Source of the DNA: Trogon surrucura
Lineage: Eukaryota; Chordata; Aves; Trogoniformes; Trogonidae
Assembly: GCA_020746105.1 (NCBI GenBank)
Contig: CM036621.1
Span: forward strand, 24,014,501-24,078,500
Reading direction: 5' to 3'
DNA length: 64,000 nt
The notes beneath the pieces are model-generated. The model was not told where the DNA came from and ran no database searches. It worked only from the letters and a program-made list of their open reading frames with translations. Made by a program: the position numbers and the translations under genes. Numbering within the stretch: the stretch's first letter is position 1; the number at the start of each line of letters is the position of its first letter. Below are positions 34,313 to 48,700 of this stretch, piece by piece.

Positions 34313-37300
34313 GCTGCCCCTGCGTTGCGGCGTCTCCCAAGCTCCCTCCCCAGGGCTGGCCGCTCACCTGTGTGCTGCCCTGACAGGCACAGCCAGTTCA
34401 AAGAGATGCACATATTGAACTGGGCATTACTGGGTCCTTATTGGTTCCAGACTGCTCCCCAGGGCTGGTCCTCAGAGCTGCAATGCTCTGCCACATGGCA
34501 GCGCCGGTGCTGGGGGCATTAGCCACCCACCGAGACACGCCAGTGACTGTTCACAGCAGCAGCAGTCAGTGACATCTGGCAGCTCATCACAAGCCGTTAA
34601 AGGCCCGTTAAAGGAAAAATAGAAACCCATCCAGTGCAAGAGTGGCAACTCTCTCCCAGTAACAACTGTCTCACATTTGTTTTGAGGCACTTAGAAACAT
34701 AGTTGTGAAAGGGTCAAAAATGCACCAGCACATTCTACTGACATCACCAGGAGGTTAAACACCTAGTGTGTGATGGTATCTTGCCTCTCACAAACAATAA
34801 GAGAAATTTATTTCTTGAAGCTACTGTTTTTTCACAAAGTAAAATATCTGAGCTAAACTGTATGTTATACATTTAATCTTTTCTACTGCAGTCATTACTT
34901 CCACCGCTGTGTTAATACAATAACCTGCTTCTGCTGAAAGAAGAAAAAAGAACATGAGTATAATGGTTGTCAGGTGAAACTTGTAAATCAGAGTTAGTTT
35001 ATATAGGCTGGTCTCGTGAGCTACAGGTGGGAGATTCATACCAACCCATAATATTAGTGGGTCCTTTCGAGTACAGGAATGCCTCTGCCTCTGGTCTGCA
35101 GCATGTGTGACTAATGGCAACAGGGCTGCAAAACTATCAGTGATGGAGCTATAGGGCAAAACACATGAAATGCTGATGTTCCTCATTTGTAAGCCTGGCA
35201 GCTGACATGCGTTCATGGTTCCTCTACCAAAGTGGTGTAGAGGAGAAGGTGACCCAAGAGGAGAAGCTAGCTGCAGATGTTATCCTCTGTAGAAAACCAG
35301 CAACAAATGCAAAGAACCTTTGGTAAGGTCTGAAACACCTTTCTTCCATGAGCACTGATTTACTATAATGGGGAGAGGGTTTGCTTTATTATTTATATTT
35401 TATTTGATCAAGAGACATATCATGGAGAGCTATTTGAAACTGAGTATTAGAGTCTGGGCTAATTAACTATGCTTTGAGTACTCAGGGTGAGAAATCACCC
35501 TAATATAAGCCAATGGTTTCCAGCACAATAAGGTGAAAGTTATATGTGAGAACAAAAAAAAGTGACCCTGTTTAGAGTCTCTCGTGAAGCAAAAATTTCT
35601 AAAATTCTCTGGATTTAGAGGAGAAACTATTTAAGAGCCTCCTGTATACAAAGAGACCATTAGTTCCCACTGCCATATACATTCTGACCTAAAAGGTGAT
35701 ATAAGAGAAACTACAAGCAGCAGTGCTGGCCAGGCTTATCTAGAGGGAACGGTGGGACAGGCAGCCAGGCTCTGCCATAAGTGAGGCAACTAACTGGCCA
35801 GATCCAGCAGAGGAGAGGACTGCAAAAATTATTAAAATTATACTTCAAGCACTACACATACATCCTCAACATGGTAGGCTGTTTGTCTGTTCTGGTCTTT
35901 TTATCCTTTGGTAAACTAGTGCTTTTTAAGCTGATTGACATGTGCTCATGAATGACGAAAATTAACTGACTGAGCAGCTGAATTTGTTTAATTTAGTTTA
36001 CATTCCTCAGGTTTCTGGATGGAGGCTCAAGGTGAGGCTTTATTACCAGGTTTTTTAAAACATAAGCCCAGCCCATTTGTTGCCAGTCAAGTTCTGTCAG
36101 AAAGGTGACACTCATGTTGAAGTCTGACCCTTTTCAGTTGTAAAACTTCTATTGGCCTCTACCCCAAATGCACTGACTAAGAATTCAGAGTTCATCTGCG
36201 TCAGGAAAGCTGATGGGCAGAAACATATGAGCTCCAGAAGAATGATCTCCAAACGCTGTGTGCCTCCAACATTCGTATAGCATGCAGCCATCCGTTTCAC
36301 ATATCTGGCCTTCCGCATCTGGAATCTTCCAGACTTTTAATAATCTGCAAAAATTACTTTGGTAAAGCTGTGTTACTATTTTTTTTTTCTTTTGTCAGGA
36401 GCTGTCTTTGAAGCAGACAGGAGGCAGAGATCTAGCTTTCAGACCAGCTCCATTATGCACTAGCCCACAAGGCGATGTAACTTCACTAGAGAGGACAAGA
36501 CCATCTCTTCCTGCTCCGTGTTCTCCCTTGCCTGCTGTTCTGCCTCTGCAGCACTGGGCTCGGATGCCTTGGAGGACACCTCTCCTTCCATGTGTTTACG
36601 CAACATTTAGCCATCAGTCTGTGGGTCAATCCCAGACACTTGACTCTCTGCTACTGAGATGTGCCTTGATGTAAAACTTGTGGGAAGCTGGAGATCCTTC
36701 CCAACAGAAATGCCGACTCCCCTAAGTGAAGCTGAAGGCTTTCTTCCACCAGCTCCTTGCTCCTGCAGCACCTTATTTTGTCCTTGTGTTAACATTCAGC
36801 AAAAGGCCACAATTCTCTGACTTTGTGAAGAAAATATTTTATTTTAGTTTGTGTCAAAGGAACCTGAATGCAAATGCTAAAAAACTATGAAACGCATGAA
36901 CTTAGCTTTATCCTCAGATGTGGCAGGAGATTCCTTCCAGGTGTAATCTTTTGTCCGGATGGATTTGGCTCTTTACAGATTTGTTTCTTTCCTGTCCCTT
37001 TTAAAGCTACTAAGGATAGATGTAAAAAGCAAGAAACTGATATATGGTCACACTGAATAGAAGCAAAATCAGCAAATTCAGTGCAGTTGGGACTCGTTTT
37101 AGATTCCAAGAATTTGGACATACTCCTGACTGTTGGAATAATGGGCAGCTCTAAGTGAAACATTTGTGTGCAATTATATATGATCTTAAAATAGCTGTTG
37201 CTCCAGTTGAAATTAATGCACGAATAATTTCGGAACACCCAGCGGAAGACATCCTTCTAATCGGACTATGCCTTTGTGATTACTCTGTAGGCAGTACTTA

Positions 37301-40300
37301 GTGCAATAATCTAAATCAAACATTCCCTGGCTAATAACGTATTAAGTGGCAACAGTGTGAACTGCCATGGAGTGCTCTAGTGGCACACAACATGGCTTTT
37401 CCAGGAAAATGGGCAGTGCTTGAAAACAGGGTGTTCATGCAGGCTCTTCTGTTGAAAATACTGCTATCAGTACTAACTGGTGCCACACCTGCAACACCTT
37501 TCCATCCATCTCTCTAGTGAAAACTGGGCCAAAATCAAACTCCTTTCACATATCCTGAAAGAAGAAACCTTTTATAGGGAAAATGTTATATCATGGAAGT
37601 TCCAGCTAGCTTCAATTCTACAGATACAACCCGCTCCAGCTGCAAAAGATCACTTCACTCATCAGCCTGTTTTCAGGACTTGATTTTCAGGCTGGTTAGC
37701 TATTGAAGAATTGAACTAACTGAATTCTGGTACATTTAGGTCAGTACTAAGTGAGACAGTTTTCTGATGTTCTACAACATTAATGTATTTTTAATGCTTA
37801 GAACAATTTTTGTCTGATTAGCACATGGAGTTTACTATTTTTTTTTCCGTTCTGCTTTCCTCCATAATCTCGTTTTCTGTCTTGAAAAATGATTACATTT
37901 CACTAATTTGATTAGTTTTTAGGCATTCATTCTCTTTTTCTTCCATTATGAGAGTAAGAAATTTGAAAAGGAAATAGATGCTTTGAAGTTCACACGAGTG
38001 GTCTAAGTATGCTTCAACAGAAGTACAGAGATTACAAAGAAATTATAAGGCAGGATCTGAGCTGTACAAAAATGAGATTACCAAAAAAACACATCCTGGA
38101 AGAAGAAATAAGAATGATTTAGGTCAATTAGCACATCTAGTGTAAGACCCCTACCTTGCCATGTTGTATTCTTTGCTGGAAGAGAATTTTCACAGGCAAT
38201 TCATTCTCCATTCAGCTGGAGCCTTTCTTTCCTGTGTACAGTCTTCAGATTTATTTGAGATGGATTGATTATTTCAAACTATTAAATGCTAACAGTATTA
38301 CTTAATGACACAGTGTTTAAAAAGAACCCCACCATTACATTAACACATCTCATTTTCCTTTGCTATATAATAAATTGTAAGTAGAGCTAGTTGGGAAATT
38401 TCAATATAAATTTCCTTTTTTTCTTTTTTTTTCTTAATTGTCAGCCTGAATATTGAATCAATATAACTATGTGAATTGAATAAACTATTTTCAATCTAAA
38501 GATGCACCCAGTGTAATTACGCATTTTAAAGATATTCTTTTCTTGGTAATCTGCAGTAGCTTAAAAAATATCTGTAACGTATCATTTGTCATATCTTCTC
38601 AGACTGACGTGTCAGCATTGGCACTGTCAAACTTACGTCAATGCATTCATGTCACATGGAATGAAGTGGTATAACTCAAAGTGATGGAAGGAGGTTTATT
38701 GGAAATTTTTGTTAAATAAAGCACAAACTATTTAGATAATTCACCCTTTTAAAGAACATCAGCTGTTAGTATGGAGAAGTAGTTTTCAGCTCTAAGTGCA
38801 GTGGCTAAGCTGCTATTACATGTCTACTTCGATTTAAGAGTCATAAGTTTTAAATTGTGCTCTTTATTGCTTTTCTGTGCAAGCTAATTCGCTCCATTTC
38901 AAAATATTTGTTAGGTGATGAAAGCAGACAGAGCAGAAAAATGCCATTAGCAGCGATAACTTCAGAGAGAAACCGACCAGTTGGGGCTTTCTCCAGTGCC
39001 GAAATTGCCAAAAGGCTGCTGTGAGCCAGCCCGGCAGCCTCTGTGGCCAGGCTGCCTACGCACATCTTCTCCACTTTTACTGCTGGTGAGATTCTAGTCC
39101 TGGATCCATGTGTGTGTACAATTACGGCTCATTTGTCCAACCTGGACTTCTAAAGTGTGGAGATTGCATCTGGGAAGTCATTTGTAGATGAATTGCTGGC
39201 CTTGCTATATATCTGTAAACAGTGTAGGGAAGCAGGATGAGGAAACTTCTGCTTTTGTTTTTGCTGCCTTCCTGTGAGCTGGTGGACTCTAGTGCATGTT
39301 TATGTAAAAAAAATGACACAACAAAGCCATGGGGCTCTGAACGAAGCAGCACCTTCTTGGCACCTCCCTTGAAAAAGCTGAGAATTAGGAAAACTGGCTC
39401 CAAGACTGTGCTTAAGACACTGACAAGGTGATCAGTTCTGTGACGAGACAGCTCTGTAGCCTACTTATTTTAGCAGCAATTTTTAATTTCAGTTTTTACT
39501 TATTTTTACATGTTTAGCTTAAACCAATGTTTCAGATACGAGCAAATGTGGCAGTATATTGTAAATTGTACCAACTTGGCAGATGGAAATGTGCAAAAAG
39601 TTGTGATTAACTGGCAGCTGGTGAAGAAAATTTCATGGCAGAAAAAGCAAAGAATGCACACATCAGAGAAGCACACACTCTTGTTTACCTAAATTGCCTT
39701 GCTCTCTTAGAATTTTGTTTCCCTTATCAGATAACTGCTAAGTTACTTTGAATATATGTGGACATGGAGTACGCAAAAGTACCTGAAATTTCAACCAACC
39801 TTATTAGCAGTTCCATTAATAGCAGGAAGACAAGGTCCATTAGGGTTTGTTTCTTTGATTGTTTTTTTTCCTTTTTTTTTCAGATTCATATATATGTGTT
39901 CCATGGTTTATCACTGATTAATTCAGACTTGTCAGTTTTTCATGAAATGCATGTAAAGGGAAAGAAGAGGAACATTACAAGGACTAGAATTTCTATATTG
40001 TTGGCAGAAGCTGCTGCTAAACAGGTAAAGGAAGTGGAACATTGCCTCCAGCCTCAGCAATTTGTTTGGGACCTGCACATCATTTGGTGTAAAAAGTAAA
40101 AACCGGACAGAACAGACTGCTTAGAGAGAAGCATCTTTGAACCAGTATCAGGGCATGTGGCCATGAGCAGTTCTTACAGCTTGTTTCTGTTTTGAATATC
40201 CAGTATTTGATCTATTTAAAATGCATATAGCCCCTTACAATTGAGATTGTACAATTGTGACCATTTGCACTAGACTGCAATGAGTTGACAAATTGAAGTA

Positions 40301-41349
40301 ACTTTGAAGCAATTTGAAATGTAAGATTTCTCCATTTCACTGTAGCCGCACCTAAGCATTGCAAAAGATCCCTTTTTTGATCTGTGAAGAAAGAATACAA
40401 GGCCAAATTCTCAGAAGAGGCTAGTGTCATTAACCTAATGGAGCTACTGCTGGCACCTGCTTTTTTTGGACCTCATAGTAATTACATCATCAACAAAGCA
40501 AATTCTGAATGTTCTTCAGACTGCATTACGCTACTGCAAAGGGCTGGCTGCTACCACAGTCACTTGACAGACACAATAAATTTATTTCTGGAGTAATTTG
40601 TCTCTAATTTGTCTGCCATCTTCCATACCCTCCATTTGTATTATTCATAGGTTATGGAACTGCTGAAGTTACGGTGCCTTGTTGCAGCTTTCGTAAGTCA
40701 TTGTGCTGTTCGCATCTGTGCTTTGGATCACCTTGGAAAAATGACTGAGTGCTGCCAGCCAGCTGCCAGTTTTATTTTTTATACAGACATCAGAAAAGAA
40801 CTGTAGTGCAAAAAATGGTAAATCTAAAGAGAAATGTTTTGCAGTGATTGCTTGATAGGAAAATTGACAGAATGAGGGTCCCGTAAGTTTTCTCTGCTGT
40901 TTTGTCCTGACTTTAAATGAAGGATTACTGCATTAGTGGGTTTCTTTTAATTACGTCAGGATCTTTATTCACATCTCAGTAAAAATAAATGAAAAATCCT
41001 ATTTAGTGTGGTGAGAAACTTCCATCTCTTTCTCACATCCAGGTTGAACTGAGGTACTTCCCAATGGACAGAAAAATCATACTAAAGAAAGTACTATAGT
41101 ATCTTCTAGGAGTAGAGTTTTGTACCTTTAGCTTGGCTTACATGTTCTGTTCTTGTTAGGAAAACAAGTTACCTTTGCTTCTCCCTTCAGCTGATCTCAG
41201 TGGAAATTATGGATAACTTTTTTCTTACAACTTCTGAAAACACGCTGCCGACCATCTACGGATTTGGAGTTTCTTACACAGCTCCAGGGAGCTGTGACTA
41301 CACTTCTACATACTTTAAGACCTTAATTCCCATAAGGACAGGGGCAAGG
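34313..41349. other. Non-coding stretch between DUSP13A and SAMD8
   Basis: This holds the 5' flank of DUSP13A and the upstream region of SAMD8. No exon, RNA gene or clear mobile element is seen. A large part (about 37,700-38,760) is AT-rich without obvious repeats and could hold conserved regulatory sequence, which cannot be judged from one genome. A T-rich patch lies at 36,380-36,392. Confidence 0.5.
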
Positions 41350-41369
41350 CAGCCCAGTCAGCCATTCGC

Positions 41370-41677
41370 ATGTTGCACAGCCTGGACGTGGGGAAAAGGT
41401 TCGTGAAGGGACGCCAGGGTGTAAACAACTGGACAAGGAGCAATGGTCACACTCTGGAAAACAGGAGGTTCAACCCAAACATAAGGAGAAACTTCTTTAC
41501 TGTGAGGGTGACGGAGCCCTGGCACAGGCTGCCCAGAGAGGTTGTGGAGTCTCCTTCTCTGCAGACTTTCAAAACCCGTCTGGACGCGTTCCTGTGTGAC
41601 CTGCTCCCGGTGATCCTGCTCTGAAACAGGGGTCCACCGGTCCCCTCCGACCGCGGCCCTTCTGCGACCCTGCGAAA
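41370..41677 (+). mobile_element. CR1 LINE fragment (ORF2 end plus 3' tail) next to the SAMD8 promoter
   Basis: The plus strand encodes the CR1 ORF2 C-terminal tail: RRNFFTVRVTEPWHRLPREV, then VVESPSLQTFKTRLDAF, ending in CDLLPVILL. The untranslated tail follows, with GTCCCCTCCGACC and then TTCTGCGACCCTGCG at 41,661-41,675. This corresponds to the usual CR1 ending 'gtcccttccaacc ... ttctgtgattctgtg', but with many A/T positions changed to G/C. It ends just before the NRF1-like site of the SAMD8 promoter. It is an old copy, heavily diverged at its 3' end. Confidence 0.85.
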
Positions 41678-42700
41678 CCGGCCCGCATGCGCAGCAGGCC
41701 GAAGCCTCTTCTAGGCGCCGGCGGGCGCTAAACCCCGCCCCCCCGGCGCTCTGAGCCCGCGTCGCCCAAGTGACAACCCGGCAGGGCCCCGCCGGCCCGA
41801 CCCGGCCCGGCCCTGCCCTGCCCCGCCGCACGCTCCAGGCCGGCGGCTGCAGGCACCAGCGGTGACCAAGGCCCGCCACGGCCGCAACACCCCACTCCCG
41901 GAAGCGGCCTCTGCGCTCCCCCCGCCCCTTCCGCCACCGGAGGGGCGCTGCCTAACGCCACTTCCGGCCGGGTGATGGGGGGTTGGCAGTGGCCGCCGCC
42001 GCAGCAGCAGCGAGGGAGGGCGCGCAGGAGCAGCCGCCGCCGCTGCCGCCCCAGCACCGGGCGCTGCGGCGCCGCCACTTAGCGCTGCTGCCGCGGCGGC
42101 AGGTGAGGCGGGGTGCGGGGTCTCTCCTGCGGCGTAGAGCCGCCCCGGCGTCAGGAGCTCGCAGCCCAGCGGCCGGGTCCCTGGGGGCTGCCCCCGCTGC
42201 GGCGGGGCCGGTGGCGTGTGGGCTGGGCGGGCGGGGAAGGGGCTGCCTCGGTGCGGGGAGGGGGGCTGTGCCGGCGGGAGCCGCTTCACCTGGCGCGGGA
42301 AGGGGCGGGAGTGAGAAAAGCGCCTCGCGCCGTCCGCTCGCGCCGGGGCGGCTCCGCCGCGCGCGTTTGGCGGGCGCGTCTCCGCGGGGTCTGACCGGGC
42401 TGGCGCGGCTGCCGCGCCCCCGCCGGCTTTTGAGGAACCCGGCCCGCTCAGGAGCGGAAAACCACGCGTGTTGGTCTCCGTTTCGCTGTTTCGCGACCGC
42501 GGGGTGGTTTGGGTGTCTCGCCCGGTTGTGCCGGACGCGATCCGAGCTTCGTCAGTTCTCTACGTGTTGGGAAAAGCCTCGTTTAGGAGGAGGCGCGGGG
42601 TGAGCGCGGTGGCGGGACCCGCCGTGTGCGGAGCGGGAACGGGGCAAACAGCAGGATCGGGTCGGGGCCGGGCTGTACCTGCGCTTTTTCTGTTGTAGGA
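41678..42700 (+). promoter_or_regulatory. SAMD8: SAMD8 CpG-island promoter
   Basis: Very CpG-dense sequence with no TATA box, typical of a housekeeping start. Visible sites are an NRF1-like palindrome CGCATGCGCA at 41,684-41,693, ETS-type sites CCGGAAG at 41,898-41,904 and ACTTCCGG at 41,960-41,967, and several GC boxes. The start is probably near 41,950-41,980, since the first exon ends at 42,102. The island continues into intron 1 to about 42,700. The long open frames on both strands here are compositional. Confidence 0.8.
41965..42102 (+). other. SAMD8: SAMD8 non-coding first exon (5' UTR)
   Basis: GCC/GCA-repeat rich leader ending in GGCGGCAG followed by the donor GTGAGG at 42,103. No ATG in frame with the SAMD8 protein is seen. 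The 5' edge is an estimate from the position of the ETS sites. The exon would splice to the acceptor TTTCTCTTTCTCCAG ending at 48,876. Confidence 0.6.
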
Positions 42701-45700
42701 GGCCTGGGAGGAGAGGGAGAGCGTTTGGTTTCTCGTTTGTGTGTCAGGAAAGACTCGTCACTGGAAGTGATGCTTTGCTAGGTAACAGGTCAGAACAGAT
42801 ACTCGGCTCTCTTACTGCTTCTGCCCCCAGTGGTGCAGAATTGGTGGGCTCACTGAAGGCAAAGTTCTGAGTAAAGAAAGTCTGTGAGCGCGTAGGATTT
42901 GATTACTAAGGAGGCAGCGCTGCTGGTGGTTTGCATGGATCCTGGTCAAGTTTCAGAGTTAAATGGAGGAGTCTGCCAGCGCGGGACAGGTTTTGTGGGA
43001 GCTCAAGGCCTGGGCGTGTTTAGAAAGTTGAAACTCTGCAGGAACCGTTACCGACTCAGTCTCTCCGATCTCTGTATTGCTAATGCTGTAGGTGCCCCCT
43101 TGGACTATTCACTTAATGACTCCTCCCCTCGTGCAGCGGGCATCCACCTCCACAGAGCCCCCCATCGAGTTGTGTTCCGAAGTGGCGAGAGCTCAGCAAG
43201 ACATTTCCTGGCATTTAAGCGCTCCTCATGTTTGGCAGGAGCTGCCTCTTACTGGACATCAGAGGTAACGAAATTCCTATGATCTTGTTCTTCCTTTTGC
43301 TTATAGGGAAAAAAAAAGGTGAAATTAACTCACAGGATTAGGGCAGAGTGATTTTCATACCTTGTGGAAAGAAATTCTTTGGGAAGTTATTCGTAAGTTT
43401 TTATTGTGAAAGTGCTACTTGGATGGAAAGGAAACATTGTTTCAGGCTTGAGCCTGGAAGTTGCAGTCTTTCAGGCTCTGTACTATGACTTTTCTTTGTA
43501 CAGAGCTCAGTTTTGCAGCTTGCTGAGCTGGTTGAGATCCGTAAACTACATCGCGTTATAAATGTATATATAAATACACACATATATATGTAAAATATTG
43601 TGTGACTTTAAAAGATTTTTAAAATTTCTTATTTATTTTAATGCATCTAAAATGAGGAGAGCTCCTGGACTTTCACTGGAACAAAAAGTTCAGACTGTAA
43701 ATGATTGTGGAGAGCAAGAACAGTTTCACTTCAGATTCTGTTCTGGCATTTGAATGGAGAGTTTGTTCACGTCTTCCCATCTCCATCCTAAGATAGGAGT
43801 GTGGGAAGAAAATAAAGAAATAAAAGGAGAAAAGCAAACCTGAATTCTTTTATTATCAAGTTGTATAAGGGTAAAGAGCAGCAAACATTCTGTTAGGAGA
43901 TGGATACACTGTTTCTTGAAGTTGGAAGAAAAAATACCTAGCACTTGACATTTAGCATGTGAGATGCTTAAGATCTTGTTCAAATATTAATGAAATACTG
44001 TGAATAACATTCTAAGATAAGTGATGGAGTACTTCATCATTTGTTTAAAAAGCACTTGTGTGTGCCTTGAGTTATTGTGGTAGGGTAAAAAATGTTCTGT
44101 TAGCTGGTTAGTAGATGAGGAGTTGAGTTGCTCTTCATGTTCACTTGAGTATAGTACAACCCATTAGATTTAATGAGGTGTAAAAATTAGGGAGCAGTAT
44201 GTATTCTATTCATCTGGCTGCAATATGTAACTGCACTTAGTGGTTCTTAAGACAAATATGTTTAGCTTTCAGGACTTTCTGTAGTAGCTGTTGCCAGTTT
44301 TACATGGAGGCATTCCAACAGAAAGACTCAGTTCTAAGTGTAAGGAGCTAATGTTTGATTTTTACAGTATCATTTCTGTGTTTTCCACAATGCAGCGCTT
44401 TGTTGAATAACTCTTGAAAAGCACGTCTTCCTTGATGGTTTAAAAACTAAGACATAAAATATGCCAAACAAGTGTTACTTTCTGAGCTTTCTTATCTTAC
44501 CTTGATAAATAGTACTAAGACCTTTGAGTATGGTTAAAATACCGTTGATAATCTCGCTTACTAGAAATGTTTATGAAACAACTCTGACAGCCAAGTCACT
44601 AAGTAAAACTGAATGCAAGTTTCATAGGAATACTCTGCATTTCAAGTTTATTGTATGCTTGCTTCAGGAAAATACTCAACTAATTTTTTGATCTAATGGT
44701 GGGCATTTTGTCCTGTGTTTGATCAGTTTTATATATAGTGTGGTAGCTATTGTATTACAGACAAAACATGTTAAAAAAATCGTGTATTGGAAGTGTTTGT
44801 TTTCTCCTGTTTGCAAGATAGTGTATTATATATGACGGCATTTAGAAGGTAAGGATTAAGTCACTGTATACTATATGGCAATGAAACTTTTGGTGCTATT
44901 TGCTTTAAATAAGCACTGAAGAATTTAGAGTTTTCAGGAAGAGCAAGTGACAAGCTTCTGACGCATGTGAGCAGAGTACCGCATAACAAGGCAGCGCTGT
45001 AAGTTCTTTTTCCAGCCCACATTACTAAGCTGGTATGTGACAGTAGCCCTATTATTGCAGGCTGGCTCAGCACGTTTTTGTGTTTGGTGCTTTTGTGCTG
45101 GGGAGCCAAGGCCTCAAGCCTGGGTCCCGTTCCTGTTGGGAACCAGCAGCCTTTGTACAGAAGAGTGTTTCGCCCAGAGGTGTGAGACATCGTGCTCCTC
45201 AGCCAGCAGACCCGGTGAAAGGAGGGGCTGTGTTGAAATTGCCTGTATTCAAACTTCACCTTGAAGCCTTCCACGCAGATACGCAGGTTAGATCACTCGA
45301 GATCTGATAGTTCTTCAGTGTCCTTCCTAAAATTCCTCTCAAGGATAGTGAGAATTGAACCTAGCTGAGGAAGAAAAACAAGAGGCATGCCAGCAAGGAG
45401 AGCTACACAGGTAGGCACGTGAGAGCAGGTGCTGAAGCAGTAAAGGTGGTGGTAGAGTTTTGTGTGATGTCTGGAATAAATAAATCCAGTCAATTTTGTG
45501 CTAACTGCTGTGGCCATAACGAGGATCTTATTTAACCCTTCAGCTATGATTCTGGTGTAACGGAGTTTTCTTTCTGTAGCGAGATTGCAGCATAATGTTA
45601 GTGTGGTATTTAATGCTACTTTTCCTTGGCTAGAGTAGTGATAATCATATTTAACTTTCTACATTTTAATCCCAATATACTGAATCAAAGTCTGCATGCT

Positions 45701-48700
45701 CAAAGTTAGAGACTTGGTGGCTGACTGGCAGTAGTTCAGTAGAGGAAGACATAGTAGAATTGTGGATAATTATTTTGAGATTAATTTTTTCCATATTTAA
45801 ATATACATCTAGGAAAAATATTGTCCCAACAGTTGGGGTATAGTCAGCCCCTCAGGGGCATGTCATTTCATAAAATGCCCTAACCAGATTATAGAAATGC
45901 AAATGGCTCATAAAGTAACATTTTTCTTTAAAAAAATAGTACGCACTCACATGCTCATTTCATTCATGTTCAGTTGTGTTCATGCTGTTAATTAAAAGGC
46001 TGGGGAAGAGAAAAGGGAAAAAAGACACAGATATGTAGTGCTGATGAGCTGACTAAGTATAAAGTCACAGAAGCAGGAAAGTAATCAACTAGCTAGTTCC
46101 AGACATAGCTGATGTCAGGCAAAATGTATATTTTGCCCTCTGATGCTCAAGTCTGTGCTTGCTCTGTTACTCCTGTGTTATTTGTCATTAAATAATGTTA
46201 TCTATTACTTGGTTTCAGTGATAAAGCCAATAAGGTAGAAGGCAAAGTAGTTACCAGTGCTGTTTTCTTTCGGTTGTCTCGGTGACTTGGTCTCTTCTGC
46301 TGTCTTTTTCAGCCTTACATTGCACACTGATAGTGTGTGGAAATGTTATGTAGCATTCTTAAGCTTCAGAAATAAGCAGGAACAGTTGGGCAAAGATCTG
46401 TGTTGTATTCCAGGTACTAAGATTATTAGGGAAAGCACGGTTTACATTTTGCACTACAAAAGTGGCAGTGAATGAGTAGTCAGTGAATGAGAAGGACAAA
46501 GCAGTTTCTGAGTTTAAAGAAATTGCCCTGTCATCAAAACTGAACTTAGCTGTTCCTGTTGAGATGAAATTAGCTGCCAGCTGGAACAGTTTAAGTTTTG
46601 TTCTGTGTAAGTGCTTGCTGCTTTTGTTCATTTGTCGTTTCCAGTTAGTTAAATGTCTTTTGACAGCATTTAAAAATGGGAGGAGGTTCTGTCAGGTGCA
46701 TTTTAGAAATGTAGACTTTCTCCCAGGTCCAGCCCATTCAGTAGTGACCTTTGGTGGGTAAGCTTACTCAGTGTTGTAAGGTTACTTTTATTGCATGTTT
46801 GGTAAGGGTGGATTTTTATTCCTGCGTTGACAGGTGAAGAAACACTAGGCTGGTGTTAGGCTGCTTGATTTGACACAAACAAATAGAATTCTTGTAGGTT
46901 TGAGAGAGTTTCCTGTCTCCGCCCTCAGAAGTTGCTTTGGTTGAAGACGAATCAGTAAGTTGAGTGTATTTTTTGCGAGTCTCAGTTCACTGGTTGTAGA
47001 AAGCTTGTGACCATTACAGTGTTATAAAAAACATTGTGATTAACAAATTGTTTTCAGTATTTCGTCTGTATTTCTGAGTAAGGAAAGCTGGAAGTCCAGA
47101 TAAGCCACGCAAGTTTGTTTGTCTGTTTTACTGGTGTAACATAAAAATATGTAGTACGAAAAAGGTCAGTTAACTGATCATTAATTGCAAACTAAACGGC
47201 AGAATTTCTTCTGTTAGTAGCTGTATGAGCAAAGTAGTTGAGCAAGACTTTCAAAAATAGTAAGATAACACAGAAATGAGAAAATACGCTTTGATATGGA
47301 GAACGAAGAGTAAACACAGAGATTCTAGTAGTGGTTTATGGACATTTTGACAATATTTAGATGAAGGTATTAAAGCTTAAATATGTAATGACTATATGGA
47401 GTTTTGAGAAATTAAAACTGTGTATTATGTACCTGTCAATATACAGTCAACTTAAGAAAGACTGTCTTCAGAAATATCACTCCTTTAATTTTTTTAGAAG
47501 GGCAACTTTGATTTGTGCACTCATTTCTCTTTTAGTAACTATTTCTTTTGCACTGCTAGAAAATCTCATTGGACAAATTGAAACTTCTCTGTCACAGAAT
47601 AAAATAGTGTATGGTCTTATTAGGTGTAAGCTGGAGTAAAGCATTGCATCTAATAATTAGTATAAGAGCTACTTCTATCAATAGGTATGGTACCTCTTTA
47701 AAAAGAGAAGTGAGAAGGAAAGGGCTTTGGTTTTGGAAGAGCTGTACCCATGAAAAAGATGTAAAACTGTGGTGAATATAGATTTGAGTACCTGTTTACA
47801 GTATACAGAAGCTGAATAATAGATTAAATAGACTGTTTCCTTGCTTTCATTTTGAAAACCTTGAATGATGTATGTGACACTAGTGTATTCTACTGTCTTG
47901 TGTTTTCTGAGATTTAGTTGGCATGATTGAAGTGTTCTAGTTAATTAGACTGTTTTCTCAAGTACAAAAGAGCTGTGAAATTGTAGCTGTTTCTTAGATG
48001 GTAGCTGTGCATAAGCCACCAAATATAAGTTATTCATAAATGCGTTCTTTACTGCTGTGAGTCTTGAATATTGGATAAGCTTCTTAGAACTTTTCCACCA
48101 CTGGTAGGTTTTCAAAGTTTTTTCATGTATTCCATGTAATGTTCTGTGGTTAATTTTTTTTCTGGCTGTTCTAGTGGCTTGTCATCTTCATGTGACTAAT
48201 GTTGCTGAGATGTCTTGTCTTCCTTTGAAAGCTGAATATTTTATAGGATTCACAGTATAATAAATGTCTTAATTACTAAGATCAAACAAAGGTAGAAATA
48301 TGATGGCTAAGATGCCTCCGACCAATATTATTGTAGGTCTACGTGGGAGGGGTGAGGGGCAGGTGTCACATCACTAAAGCTTCAGTATATCTTTTGAAAC
48401 AGTGTAATGTGTTATTTTAGCTTTAATTCCTTTTTACTTAGTTGCTGGCTATACTTTCTCAGTTTATGAACTGCAAGCCATGGAACAGACTAATGATTAA
48501 GCTGGTATTTAAACAGAGTAATCTTTGTTTTTCATTGCCTAATGTAATTAACAAACACGGGTTTATCTATTTTTTTAACAAAAGACTGAAAATAGACTGG
48601 GTACGTCCAGGAAATATTTCGTTTCTTAGCAGCTTTAAATTTCTGTTTAGGAACAAGTGAGATAATTTAGATTTCCTTGAATGAAAACAAATGCTTTAAA

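Noticed and set aside
41711-42603. Open frames of 192-206 codons over the SAMD8 promoter and exon 1
   Set aside because: GC-rich composition gives frames on both strands; sequences are Ala/Gly/Arg/Pro runs with no homology.
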